DNA of 37,957 nt from Acidobacteriota bacterium (lineage in GTDB: Bacteria > Acidobacteriota > Terriglobia > Bryobacterales > Bryobacteraceae): assembly GCA_016871055.1 (NCBI GenBank), contig VFZW01000015.1, positions 1-37,957 on the forward strand, written 5' to 3'. Numbering within the stretch: the stretch's first letter is position 1; every line of letters starts with the position of its first letter. Shown piece after piece: positions 17,212 through 25,375 of this stretch. The position numbers and the translations under genes were made by a program. The notes beneath the pieces were generated by a model. It saw only the letters and a program-made list of their open reading frames with translations, was not told the origin of the DNA and did no database searches.

Positions 17212-17967
17212 TCAGGTTTTGGCGATTGCGAGAAGCGTATGGCCTACTCCTGGAGTCGGCATCCCGGCTCGCAACCAGCCGCGTTCGAATGCAAGATAAG
17301 CAGACAACACTTTGCCGCGCGCGTCGCTTTCACTGCGCAACGCAATTCCTTTGACGGGCGCGTCGGGATCGGGCGGTGTATATGTCAGTTCCGCTGCTAG
17401 CGACGGAAGCACATTCACGCGCCGAAGAAATAACACTTGAAAGCCGACTGTCGACAGAGAACTCCTCAAACTGGTCTCGCTATATGCGTGGTCGAAATCG
17501 ACGTCGGGGGCGTTGGGAATGAAGCGCCGTGTCGCGCGTAGGCGCAAGGCGGCCAAGCCGCCCGGTTTCAGCACGCGCCGGAATTCACGCATGGCTCCCA
17601 AGGCGCCTGCGATGGTCATGTGCTGGAGGACATCGGCGGAATGAACGGCGTCGAAGCTTCCGTCGCGGAAGGGAAGCGCGTCGGCCGAGGCGCCGGCCAA
17701 CAGGGCGGATGTTCGATGCGCGGCGAAGGGCAGCGCGGGCCAGGCGAAGTCGATGCCCGCTTCGAGCGATGGCGCGAAGGTGTCGCGGAAGTCGCGGAGA
17801 AAGAGGCCCGTGCCGCAGCCGGCATCGAGGACGGCGCTCGCTTGTTGTAAGCCGTGGGCTTTGAGCAGCGAAAGTGTCAACGTACGCATCGAACGCGTCC
17901 ATGGATGCGCGTCTTCAAGCGCCGCCATTCGCTCGAAATATGCCTGATCAAACTGCGCTTCCGCCAA
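17212..17967 (-). CDS. Class I SAM-dependent methyltransferase
   Basis: About 251 aa. It is a Methyltransf_11-type Rossmann enzyme with motif I AVLDAGCGTGLFL (about 45-57), a FDAVHSADVLQHM stretch and the post-motif RRVLKPGGLAALRLRA. Substrate unknown; the N-terminus FDQAYFERMAALEDAHPW resembles methyltransferases that act on sugars, quinones or small molecules. The start is uncertain: TTG at 17967 keeps this conserved N-terminal segment and overlaps the upstream transporter gene by 20 nt, whereas the first ATG (17928) would cut it off. The overlap implies translational coupling to the transporter gene. Confidence 0.82.
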   Translation of the reverse strand: MAEAQFDQAYFERMAALEDAHPWTRSMRTLTLSLLKAHGLQQASAVLDAGCGTGLFLRDFRDTFAPSLEAGIDFAWPALPFAAHRTSALLAGASADALPFRDGSFDAVHSADVLQHMTIAGALGAMREFRRVLKPGGLAALRLRATRRFIPNAPDVDFDHAYSETSLRSSLSTVGFQVLFLRRVNVLPSLAAELTYTPPDPDAPVKGIALRSESDARGKVLSAYLAFERGWLRAGMPTPGVGHTLLAIAKT

Positions 17968-19135
17968 CTTTCGAGTGTACCGAACTCGTGATCGTGGCGA
18001 CCGCGAAGTGCGCGGTGACGTTGACTGACGTTTTGAACATGTCGGGAATCGCATCGGCGGCAAGCAGCAGCGCGAGGCCCTCCGGCGGGAGTCCAAGTTG
18101 TTGAAACGCGGGCAGCGCGACAAGCAGACCGCTCGATGGGATGCCCGGGGCGGAAAGGCTGAGCAGCGCGGAGACGGGAATCAACGATGCGATGTGCATC
18201 GGAGTGATGGGGATGTTGTAGAGATGCGCGATGAAGATGGCGCCGCCGACTTGCGCAGCGGGGGTCGAAAAGCGAAACAGCGTGACGGCCAGCGGCAGTG
18301 AGAAACGCACGGCGGGCTCGGGCAGCTTGAGTTTGTCGCGTGCGATGTCGATCATCAACGGCAGCGTGCCGAGTGATGAGAGCGATCCAAACGCCAACGC
18401 TTGCGCGGGGACGATCGCCTTTGCCCACGGCCAGAGCTTCACGCGAGTCGCGGCAAGGATGTAGATGAAAATCACGTTGAACGCCACGGCCGCGCTGAAA
18501 GCGACGATGTAGAAGGCGAACGCGCCGACCGCCGTTTTGCCGAGCTTTACGGCGAGCCCGCAGCCCATTGCGCCGATGCCGAGCGGCGCGATGACCAGCG
18601 CCCAGCGGATGATCGTCAACATCGCTTCGTTGGTTGCCTCGATTACGGCGAGCAGCGCGGCGCGGCGGTCATCGGCGAGTCGGCGGACGGCGAAGCCGAA
18701 GAGGATCGATGCGAAGATGAGCTGAATCAGTTTGCCCTCGGCCGCGGCTTGAAAAAGATTCGACGGCAGCAGCGCGGCGAACCAGTCGCCGAAGTTGGCG
18801 GCGATCGGCGCGGGCGGCTTCAATCCGGCCGGCGCGTCGGCCGGGGCGAATTGGAAGAGAAAGCTCGTCGTGAAGGCCGTCATCGTGCCGCAGAAGAGCA
18901 GCAGGCCGACCATCCACGCAAAGACCTTGGCGCCAAGCGTGCCGACATCGCGTTCGGTCATTTTGCTGTTGATGCCGAGGATCAACTGCGCGGCGACGAT
19001 CGGAATCACCACCATGCGCAGCGCGTTGAACCACAGCACGCCGATGGGCTCCAGCCACGGCGCGGCCGCGGGCAGCAGGAAGCCGATCGTCATGCCCGCG
19101 GCCAAGCCGGCGAGCATCGCGAAACTTAAGGACAT
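17948..19135 (-). CDS. Divergent DAACS (SDF) family transporter
   Basis: 395 aa. An inner-membrane protein of the dicarboxylate/amino acid:cation symporter family (PF00375): N-terminal LWFNALRMVVIPIVAAQLILGI, HP1 AFGSLSSLGTLPLM (about 248-261), TM7 LPLAVTLFRFSTPAAQ and TM8 DAIPDMFKTSVNVTAHF. Compared with GltPh, several functional residues differ. HP1 lacks the Arg and third Ser, the Na+ motif NMDGT is FRFST (287-291), the substrate Arg of TM8 is Lys (K368), and the Na+-binding Asp of TM8 is His (H376); two Asp (D361, D365) and N372 remain. Substrate and coupling ion are therefore open. ATG 19135 is chosen; an in-frame TTG lies two codons upstream. TACGCT ends 7 nt before the ATG. Confidence 0.86.
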   Translation of the reverse strand: MSLSFAMLAGLAAGMTIGFLLPAAAPWLEPIGVLWFNALRMVVIPIVAAQLILGINSKMTERDVGTLGAKVFAWMVGLLLFCGTMTAFTTSFLFQFAPADAPAGLKPPAPIAANFGDWFAALLPSNLFQAAAEGKLIQLIFASILFGFAVRRLADDRRAALLAVIEATNEAMLTIIRWALVIAPLGIGAMGCGLAVKLGKTAVGAFAFYIVAFSAAVAFNVIFIYILAATRVKLWPWAKAIVPAQALAFGSLSSLGTLPLMIDIARDKLKLPEPAVRFSLPLAVTLFRFSTPAAQVGGAIFIAHLYNIPITPMHIASLIPVSALLSLSAPGIPSSGLLVALPAFQQLGLPPEGLALLLAADAIPDMFKTSVNVTAHFAVATITSSVHSKVGGSAV

Positions 19136-19142
19136 CCGCAAT

Positions 19143-19148
19143 AGCGTA
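19143..19148 (-). promoter_or_regulatory. Candidate -10 of the DAACS transporter gene
   Basis: Minus-strand TACGCT, a TAnnnT hexamer, ends 7 nt before the ATG at 19135 in the short gap after selB. It also touches the alternative TTG, which argues against that start. No clear -35. Confidence 0.3.
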
Positions 19149-19165
19149 TCGTCTTTCGGTGGGCT

Positions 19166-20929
19166 TTAGAGGACGATGCGATCGTCCCCATCGCGCCGCG
19201 TGACACGTTCGCGGTCGAGGAACTCGAGCAGCGGGATCGCGTATTTTCGCGACGCCCCGGTCCAATCCTTGAAGTCGCCAACATTGAAGCGCTGACCTTT
19301 CTTGGCGGCGAGTAAGGTCTTTAATCCTTCGATCGCCGATGCGTGAAAGACAAGTTCCATCGACACGCGCACGAGTTTCTTCTCCCGCAGCATCGTGTTG
19401 AGCAGGATCGATGCGCGCGTGCCATCGACGCCGCACGCGGCCAACACTTCGCGTTGCCCGGGCACGGCCAAACCGCCGGCGCGAAACGCGTTCTCAATCT
19501 TGGCGCGGGCCTCTTCCTCGTCTTGCTGCAACTGCACGCGGTGAGTCGCCAAGCGCGCCAATTCGCCTTGCGCGACGACCTTCTTGTTCCGCTGCAACAC
19601 GGCGTCAAACAGATGCGCCGGAATTTTGCAGCGTGTGCGTAACTCTTCGCGCGGCATGCCTGGCAGGAGCGGTTTCTCGCGATGAAACTGTGCGAGCGTC
19701 TTTTCGAGCGCTTCGGAAACGGACGCGATCCAGGCGGCGTTCACGCACCACTCGCCGATCTCAACGCCTGGGGATGCCGGTTCGCCCAAACGCCACAACA
19801 GCTCAGCGCGCGTCATCGCATCACCCATGACGATCGCCGCGCGATCACCGATTGCGAGTGAAGCAACGCGGCTTTTTCGCGGTGGGTCGATTTCGATGAC
19901 CTCACCGCCGCCGATCGTGAGGACCGGCGAAAATTTGCGCACGATGAAGCGATCGCCCGGCAGCAGCAACATCGGCTCGCGCAATCGAATGCGCGCGAAG
20001 CCATCGCCTAGCGGACGCGCCGTGCCGACCACCTCCGCCGTACCGGCGTGAAAGTGGACGGGCGTGCGAGAGTGCAACGGTTTCACGCCGTGCAGAAGCG
20101 TCAACCGGCAGTCGATTACCTGCGTCGAACGCAACACGCCGGGTGCGGCGAGCTGCATGCCGCGAGCGATTTCGGTGTGATCGATGCCGCTCAGATTGAC
20201 CGCCGTGCGTTGGCCCGCGCGCGCGGCTTTCGCGGGCTTGCCGTGCACCTGCACGCCGCGCACGCGCAGTCGCCGGCCGAGCGGATGCAGTTCCAACTCT
20301 TGTTCCGGTTGAATTGCGCCAGCGGTCAGAGTGCCGGTGACGACCGCGCCGAAGCCCTTCATCGCAAACGCGCGGTCGATGGGCAATCGCACCGGTTGTT
20401 TTGACGTTCGCGCGGGGCTTTCAACAGCCAGCTTCCGCATCGCCGCTTTCAACTCGTCAAGCCCTTCTCCCGTTTTCGCCGACACCGCGATGACAGGCGC
20501 GCCCTCAAGAAACGAGCCCGCGACAAACTCCTCGGCTTCCATCTTCACAAGCCCGAGAATGTCGGAGTCGACGAGATCGCGCTTCGTCAACACAACAATT
20601 CCTGCGCGCACGCCCAGCAACCGGCAGATGTCGAAGTGCTCGCGCGTTTGCGGCTTGATCGATTCGTCGGCGGCGATGACGAGCAGAACGATGTCGATGC
20701 CGGTAACACCGGCGACCATCGTCTTGACGAAGCGCTCATGTCCGGGCACGTCGACGAAGCCGGCGGTCACGCCGCCTCCGAGATCGAGATGCGCAAAGCC
20801 GAGTTCGATCGAGATGCCGCGGCGCTTCTCTTCGGCGAGGCGATCGGTCTCGATTCCGGTCAGCGCGCCGGCCAGCGCGGTTTTTCCGTGATCGATGTGT
20901 CCAGCGGTTCCGATGATAATAGAAGACAT
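19166..20929 (-). CDS. selB: Selenocysteine-specific elongation factor SelB
   Basis: 587 aa. A translation GTPase that delivers selenocysteyl-tRNA to UGA codons marked by a SECIS hairpin. EF-Tu-like G motifs are intact: [11 protein letters not shown] (7-17), the switch region [10 protein letters not shown] (37-46), DVPGH (60-64) and TKRD (115-118). Domain II/III regions ([39 protein letters not shown]) follow, then a C-terminal winged-helix array (about 360-587, ending in [21 protein letters not shown]) that binds SECIS RNA. The start at 20929 gives [17 protein letters not shown], matching the family; longer frames have no homology. No selA, selC or selD is in the window, and I found no candidate selenoprotein. 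Its ATG overlaps the divergent VWFA start. Confidence 0.96.
   Translation of the reverse strand: MSSIIIGTAGHIDHGKTALAGALTGIETDRLAEEKRRGISIELGFAHLDLGGGVTAGFVDVPGHERFVKTMVAGVTGIDIVLLVIAADESIKPQTREHFDICRLLGVRAGIVVLTKRDLVDSDILGLVKMEAEEFVAGSFLEGAPVIAVSAKTGEGLDELKAAMRKLAVESPARTSKQPVRLPIDRAFAMKGFGAVVTGTLTAGAIQPEQELELHPLGRRLRVRGVQVHGKPAKAARAGQRTAVNLSGIDHTEIARGMQLAAPGVLRSTQVIDCRLTLLHGVKPLHSRTPVHFHAGTAEVVGTARPLGDGFARIRLREPMLLLPGDRFIVRKFSPVLTIGGGEVIEIDPPRKSRVASLAIGDRAAIVMGDAMTRAELLWRLGEPASPGVEIGEWCVNAAWIASVSEALEKTLAQFHREKPLLPGMPREELRTRCKIPAHLFDAVLQRNKKVVAQGELARLATHRVQLQQDEEEARAKIENAFRAGGLAVPGQREVLAACGVDGTRASILLNTMLREKKLVRVSMELVFHASAIEGLKTLLAAKKGQRFNVGDFKDWTGASRKYAIPLLEFLDRERVTRRDGDDRIVL
20915..20920 (+). 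promoter_or_regulatory. Candidate -10 of the VWFA gene, inside selB
   Basis: GATAAT (5 of 6 consensus) ends 7 nt before the VWFA ATG (20928) and lies over selB codons 4 and 5. The spacing implies a leaderless transcript. The -35 position (around 20892-20897, TCGATG) matches only half of consensus. Confidence 0.4.
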
Positions 20930-21848
20930 GAGGACGAGTGTGCTCTTGGCAGGCGTGTTCGCCGGAGTCGCGCTAGGGCAGGATGCCACCGAAACCATCA
21001 CGTTTCGCGCCGGTGTCGCTTCCGTGCGCGTCGACGCCCAGGTCATGGACGGGCAGCGGATCGTTTCCGGGCTTACGCGTGACGACTTCCTTCTCTACGA
21101 TAACAACCAACCGGTGAAGGCGAGCTACTTCGACCACGAACGCGAGCCGCTGACCGTTCTGCTGTTGCTCGATGTCTCCGGCTCGATGATCAAGTTCCTC
21201 GAACAGATGAGTTCGACCGCCCGCGCGGCGCTGAAGAACCTGAAGCCCGGCGATCAAGTCGGCGTGATGCCCTTCGCGCGTCATACCAAAGCGGCTGTTG
21301 ATTTCACTGCGGCGCACGACACCGTCGCCGCCGAATTGAAGACCGCGATCCGTGACCGGACCTTGGGAAGCGGCACGCAGATCAATCATGCCATTCGCGA
21401 CGCCGCGAAGTACTTCGAAGAGAAGGCGCCGGTGAATGGCCGCCGCGCCGTGTTGATCGTTACCGACAACATGGGCATTAACTACCAACTCGGCGACGCG
21501 GAGGTAATCCAGGCGTTGAACGACGCCAACATCGTTTGCAATTCGATCGTCGTCGGGCGGGCGCGGCGGCCCAACGGGGAATCGAAGTTCAAGAATCCGG
21601 AGTTCAGCTATGCCAACGTCTTCGACATCGCCGACGCCACCGGCGGGGACATTCTAAAGTCCGATCGCGGCGATGAAGCGCTGGGGCAAATCCTCGAACG
21701 GATTCGCTCGCGTTTTAGCCTGCACTATCCAACGCCCGGCGGCGAGCCCGGTGTGCAAAGGAGCATCCGCGTCGAACTCTCGCCGGCGGCGAAAGCGAAG
21801 TTTCCGAAGGCTGTTATTCGGCATCGCAAGGGGTATACGGTTCGCTAG
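20928..21848 (+). CDS. Secreted VWFA-domain protein, acidobacterial type
   Basis: 306 aa. A signal peptide ([18 protein letters not shown]) is followed by a domain matching the acidobacterial VWFA-related family: VRVDAQVMDGQRIVSGLTRDDF near the N-terminus, and a MIDAS motif DVSGSM (82-87) with downstream Thr and Asp (LGSGTQINHAI; VLIVTDNMGINY). It ends with a short beta segment RSIRVELS and RHRKGYTVR. Such proteins bind a divalent ion and probably a protein partner outside the cytoplasm; a specific role is unknown. Start at 20928 is chosen because the signal peptide begins there; a frame beginning at 20895 would run antisense into selB. Its TAG stop shares a CTAG with the convergent gene. Confidence 0.9.
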   Translation: MRTSVLLAGVFAGVALGQDATETITFRAGVASVRVDAQVMDGQRIVSGLTRDDFLLYDNNQPVKASYFDHEREPLTVLLLLDVSGSMIKFLEQMSSTARAALKNLKPGDQVGVMPFARHTKAAVDFTAAHDTVAAELKTAIRDRTLGSGTQINHAIRDAAKYFEEKAPVNGRRAVLIVTDNMGINYQLGDAEVIQALNDANIVCNSIVVGRARRPNGESKFKNPEFSYANVFDIADATGGDILKSDRGDEALGQILERIRSRFSLHYPTPGGEPGVQRSIRVELSPAAKAKFPKAVIRHRKGYTVR

Positions 21849-22237
21849 CAGCCGCGCCGCCAGAAAAAGATCAACGAAGCAATCGCGCCCCCAAAGAACA
21901 GCACCATCAGCAAGAACGGCGTCAACTCAACCAGAATCGCGACATCCACGAACGTCGCCAACGCCCGAGGCAGAATCGCGAGGGCCAGTAGCGCCAAGCA
22001 CCAAACAGTCGCAAACGCCAGTACCAGATAGCGGGATCGAACTTTCCGGAGGACACGCCGCTCTTCGACTCCACTCGCGGGAAGCGCGGCCATGGCGCGA
22101 GGCGCCGCCGCCAGCGCCGCCGCCAGCTGCGCGTTCCGCCGCGCTTCTTCTTCGAGCAGCGTCCTCGAAGCTTGCGACGCCTCGCCGGCGTGATACAGGA
22201 TTACAAGATCGGTCAGGATGTCGGGATGAAGTGTCAT
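21845..22237 (-). CDS. Two-TM protein coupled to ECF sigma; putative anti-sigma
   Basis: 130 aa. The N-terminal 60 residues are soluble and helical (MTLHPDILTDLVILYHAGEA, LLEEEARRNAQLAAAL), and two hydrophobic segments follow at about 70-90 and 97-125. The gene starts inside the sigma-factor stop (ATGA, 22234-22237), the usual arrangement for an anti-sigma factor. No HxxxCxxC zinc motif is present, so if it is an anti-sigma factor it is a zinc-free one. I do not recognise a named family; function is inferred from size, topology and coupling. Confidence 0.7.
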   Translation of the reverse strand: MTLHPDILTDLVILYHAGEASQASRTLLEEEARRNAQLAAALAAAPRAMAALPASGVEERRVLRKVRSRYLVLAFATVWCLALLALAILPRALATFVDVAILVELTPFLLMVLFFGGAIASLIFFWRRGC

Positions 22238-22689
22238 CGGTAGTTCTCCAATTTCTGCCGCGCGCGGAAGATGCGGATCTTCACCGCCGCGAGTGTGATT
22301 TCCAGTTGTGCCGCGATTTCGTCGTAGCTCAAGCCGCCCTGCGCATACAAGACCAACGGTTCCCGCAACTCTTCCGGCAGGGACGAGATCGCTTCCAGAG
22401 CCCGCTCCAAATCCAACCGGGCCTCTGCCGATAGCGCCGCGGGCGCAGTCACGTCCACCGGCATTTCGCCGACGCGCCCACGCCGCATTAACTGTTTGCG
22501 CCACACGTTGCGCGCGATCGCGATCAGATATCCCCGCGCCGTCGCCGCGCGTACTTCCTGTTCGGCAACGATCGCACGATAAAACGTTTCGGACGTCAAC
22601 TCCTCGGCCAGCGCCGCGTTCCGCGACCATGCCAACAGGCACCGATAAACCGCCGGAGCGTGCTCTTCATAGATCTCTCCGAAGGTCAT
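22234..22689 (-). CDS. ECF-type RNA polymerase sigma factor
   Basis: 151 aa, a typical length for group 4 sigma factors. Region 2 spans about 3-70 (FGEIYEEHAPAVYRCLLAWS, AEELTSETFYRAI, ARGYLIAIARNVWRKQLMRR). Region 4 spans about 95-150 (LEAISSLPEELREPLVLY, LSYDEIAAQLEITLAAVKIRIFRARQKL) with a clear helix-turn-helix. It directs RNA polymerase to a stress or envelope regulon. The ATG at 22689 has AAGG five nt upstream; an in-frame ATG ten codons earlier is possible but adds non-conserved residues. It is coupled to the downstream two-TM gene and diverges from a NIPSNAP gene 48 bp away. Confidence 0.93.
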   Translation of the reverse strand: MTFGEIYEEHAPAVYRCLLAWSRNAALAEELTSETFYRAIVAEQEVRAATARGYLIAIARNVWRKQLMRRGRVGEMPVDVTAPAALSAEARLDLERALEAISSLPEELREPLVLYAQGGLSYDEIAAQLEITLAAVKIRIFRARQKLENYR

Positions 22690-22737
22690 CGTCACCTTAC
22701 AATATCCGCCATCCGCCATTTTGTTACCGTAAATTCG

Positions 22738-23505
22738 ATGACCCGCCGAAAAATGATCGCATCGACATCCACCGCCGCCGCTCTGCAATCGCAGTCCAGC
22801 CCCGCCCGTCAGTACATCTACATGCGCAAAATCTTTCTGCGCAACAGCGCCGACGGCCAAGCCGCGCGCACCTCCGAGTTCCTCGAAAAGGCCACGCTCC
22901 CCGCGCTGCAGCGCGTCGGGGCCAACGGCATCGGGATGTTCGCTTCGGCGCTTGCCGCCGACACTCCTTACTTCCTGGTCATCGCTGGGTTTCCGTCGCT
23001 CGCCGCGATCGAAACCGCGATGGCCAAAATCGCTGCCGACAAGGTCTACGCCGCGGCGCAGAAGGCTTTCAATGAAAAGCCGGGGCTTGGCTACGTTCGC
23101 TACGAAACATCGGTGCTGCTCAGCTTCGGCGGCTTCCCACAGATCGTAACGCCCGCGCTTGGCAAGACGCCGCGCACCTTTGAGCTGCGTACGTACGAAA
23201 GCGACGACGCCACTTCGCTCGGAGAAAAGATCCGCATGTTCAACGAAGGCGAAATCGCGATCTTCAAAAAGACCGGCCTTGAACCCGTGTTCTTCGGCGA
23301 GACCGTTTTCGGCCAGAAACAACCGAACCTGACCTACATGCTCTGGTTCGATTCGCTGGCAGCGCGCGAGGCCAATTGGGCGAAGTTCATTGGAAGTCCG
23401 GAGTGGCAGAAGCTGCGCGTAACGCCCGGCTGGTCCGATGCGGAAATCGTGTCGAACATCTCGACGGCGTTCCTGCGCCCGCTGCCCTTTTCGCCGATCC
23501 CTTGA
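22738..23505 (+). CDS. NIPSNAP family protein with twin-Arg N-terminus
   Basis: 255 aa. The N-terminus MTRRKMIASTSTAAAL is a short Tat-like signal, common on acidobacterial NIPSNAP proteins. Two NIPSNAP (ferredoxin-like alpha+beta barrel) repeats follow. The first is about 25-110 (YIYMRKIFLRNS, LPALQRVGANGIGMF, FLVIAGFPSLAAIETA). The second is about 143-245 (TFELRTYES, MFNEGEIAIFKKTGLEPVFFGE, LTYMLWFDSLAAREANWAKF). The biochemical function of the family is unknown; bacterial members often lie in sugar catabolic neighbourhoods. The next gene is a PQQ-type dehydrogenase but has its own -10, so cotranscription is not assured. TACCGT ends 7 nt before its ATG. Confidence 0.86.
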   Translation: MTRRKMIASTSTAAALQSQSSPARQYIYMRKIFLRNSADGQAARTSEFLEKATLPALQRVGANGIGMFASALAADTPYFLVIAGFPSLAAIETAMAKIAADKVYAAAQKAFNEKPGLGYVRYETSVLLSFGGFPQIVTPALGKTPRTFELRTYESDDATSLGEKIRMFNEGEIAIFKKTGLEPVFFGETVFGQKQPNLTYMLWFDSLAAREANWAKFIGSPEWQKLRVTPGWSDAEIVSNISTAFLRPLPFSPIP

Positions 23506-23515
23506 TCATCTGCAA

Positions 23516-23521
23516 TATAAT
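23516..23521 (+). promoter_or_regulatory. Consensus -10 of the PQQ-dehydrogenase gene
   Basis: A perfect TATAAT lies in the 22-bp gap after the NIPSNAP stop and ends exactly 6 nt before the GTG that begins the signal peptide. The predicted transcript start is the G of the GTG, so the message would be leaderless. No convincing -35 appears at 16-18 bp. Confidence 0.55.
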
Positions 23522-23527
23522 GATCCG

Positions 23528-25348
23528 GTGCTGAATCGATACTGGATACTCACCGGCGGCGCGCTCGCGCTGGCCTCTCTGCTCTGGGCGCAAAGCGGCG
23601 CCCGCGTCCCTCAGACCGTTGACGAAGTCGCGCGTCCCGGCGGCGTTCTGCCGGGTAATCCGAAGATCGCGCTCGTCAAGGTAGCGGACGGTTTCATGGA
23701 CCCCACCAATGTCGCCAACGCCGGCGACGGCTCCGGCCGCATCTTTGTCGTCGAGCGCGTCGGCCGCATCCGCGTCGTGCACAAGGACGGCCGGGTGCAG
23801 AAGGAACCGTTCCTCGATCTCACCAACATCAATCCGCTGGGCAGCGACGTGCAGACCGGCTTCGTCGAGCAGGGCCTTTACTCGGTCGCCTTCCATCCGA
23901 AATTTAAGGACAACGGCTACTTCTTCGTGCATTACGCCTCGCTGCCGTTCAATGGCGACGGCGTGATCGTGCGTTTCCAGGTCGACAAGAATAGCCCGAA
24001 TTTCCTGACGCCGGAGCGCACCAAGCAAACCGCGAAAGTGCTGATGCGCATGCCTCGGCCCTACTACAATCACAACGGCGGCCAGATCGAATTCGGCCCC
24101 GACGGCTATCTCTACATCGGCTCCGGCGACGGCGGCTGGGAAGGCGATCCGCTTGAGGCGGGCCAGGATTTGAGCACGTGGCTCGGCAAGATGTTGCGCA
24201 TCGACGTCAACGTCGACGACGATCGCGAAGCCTACAAGATCCCGCCGTCGAACCCCTATGCCTACGCCGCCAAGGAGCAGTTGATGTCGCTGTTCGGCAT
24301 CAGCGAACTCGACTTCTCGAAGATCAAGACGCGGGCGCGCCGCGAGATCTGGGCTTACGGTCTGCGCAACCCGTATGAGTTTTCGTTCGATCTAAAGACG
24401 GGCGATCTCTGGATCGCCGACGTCGGCCAGAATCATTGGGAAGAAATCGACTTCCAGCCGGCATCGTCAAAGGGCGGCGAGAACTACGGTTGGGCGAAGG
24501 TCAACGGCACGAAGTGTTTCCCGATGACTGGGCCGAACGACAAGTGCCCGATCGTTGGCACGCTGCCCGCATCCGAGTATCCGCACGAGATTCCGTATCC
24601 CGGTGCGCAGCCTTTGAAAGACGGCCACGGATGTTCCGTCGAAGGCCTCGGCGTCGCCAACTACGGTGGCATGAAGGGCGTGTATCTCGTCGGCGACTGG
24701 TGCTCGGGCCGCGTATTCGGCACAGGTTGGAACGGCAGCAAGTTTGTGTTGCAGGAACTGGCGCACACGAATCTGCAATTCACCGCCGGCGGTTACGACG
24801 AAAACGGCTACGTCATGGCGGTAAACTGCAACTGCTTCTACACTGCCGACAAGGGCGCCACCGGCAATCCTCCGGGTGCGTTGTGGCGCATCGTTCCGGC
24901 GAACGAAGTTCCCGCCGGCGCCGAGACGGCTCGCACCGCGGGCGCGCCCGTCGAGACCTCGTCGACGGGTCCTTTCCAACTGCGCAACGCGCTCGACAAC
25001 AAACCCATCGATTTCACCAAGATGGCGAACGATCGCGTAACCCCGGCTGTCGCCCAGATGCGTAAGGACGGCACTAACGCTTACAACGGCAACCGCGGCG
25101 CGATCTCGGCCGGCAAGGCGCTTTATGACAAGTGGTGCGCAAGCTGCCATCTTGGCGACGGCACCGGCCGCATGGGTTCGAACATCGTCGATGCGCAGGT
25201 CACCTATCCGCGCGTGTCAACCGATGCGGGCGTGTACGAAGTAATCTACGCCGGCGCGACCGGCGCCATGCAAGCCTTCGGCGATCGCATTGCGCAGGAC
25301 GACATCCTGAAAATTGTCGCCTACGTCAACTCGATCAAGAAAAAATAG
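23528..25348 (+). CDS. PQQ-type sugar dehydrogenase fused to cytochrome c
   Basis: 606 aa. The GTG start gives a signal peptide (VLNRYWILTGGALALASLLWAQ). Residues about 45-480 form a glucose/sorbosone dehydrogenase propeller (GSDH family): GSGRIFVVERVGRIRVV, GLYSVAFHPKFKDNGYFFVHY, YYNHNGGQIEFGPDGYLYIGSGDG, WAYGLRNPYEFSFD and GQNHWEEIDF. A c-type cytochrome domain follows at about 525-606 with CASCH (537-541) and a candidate axial Met in ATGAMQAFGD. The protein should oxidise a sugar in the periplasm using PQQ and pass electrons through its own haem. Longer frames starting further upstream overlap the NIPSNAP gene and lack the signal, so GTG 23528 is preferred. Confidence 0.92.
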   Translation: MLNRYWILTGGALALASLLWAQSGARVPQTVDEVARPGGVLPGNPKIALVKVADGFMDPTNVANAGDGSGRIFVVERVGRIRVVHKDGRVQKEPFLDLTNINPLGSDVQTGFVEQGLYSVAFHPKFKDNGYFFVHYASLPFNGDGVIVRFQVDKNSPNFLTPERTKQTAKVLMRMPRPYYNHNGGQIEFGPDGYLYIGSGDGGWEGDPLEAGQDLSTWLGKMLRIDVNVDDDREAYKIPPSNPYAYAAKEQLMSLFGISELDFSKIKTRARREIWAYGLRNPYEFSFDLKTGDLWIADVGQNHWEEIDFQPASSKGGENYGWAKVNGTKCFPMTGPNDKCPIVGTLPASEYPHEIPYPGAQPLKDGHGCSVEGLGVANYGGMKGVYLVGDWCSGRVFGTGWNGSKFVLQELAHTNLQFTAGGYDENGYVMAVNCNCFYTADKGATGNPPGALWRIVPANEVPAGAETARTAGAPVETSSTGPFQLRNALDNKPIDFTKMANDRVTPAVAQMRKDGTNAYNGNRGAISAGKALYDKWCASCHLGDGTGRMGSNIVDAQVTYPRVSTDAGVYEVIYAGATGAMQAFGDRIAQDDILKIVAYVNSIKKK

Positions 25349-25375
25349 GGGGCGAACTGTGCTCCACTGTTGGTA

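Noticed and set aside
18054-18123. Upstream ATG starts for the methyltransferase gene
   Set aside because: They lie deep inside the transporter gene and add a Ser/Arg-rich shadow sequence; the conserved N-terminus is already complete from the TTG at 17967.
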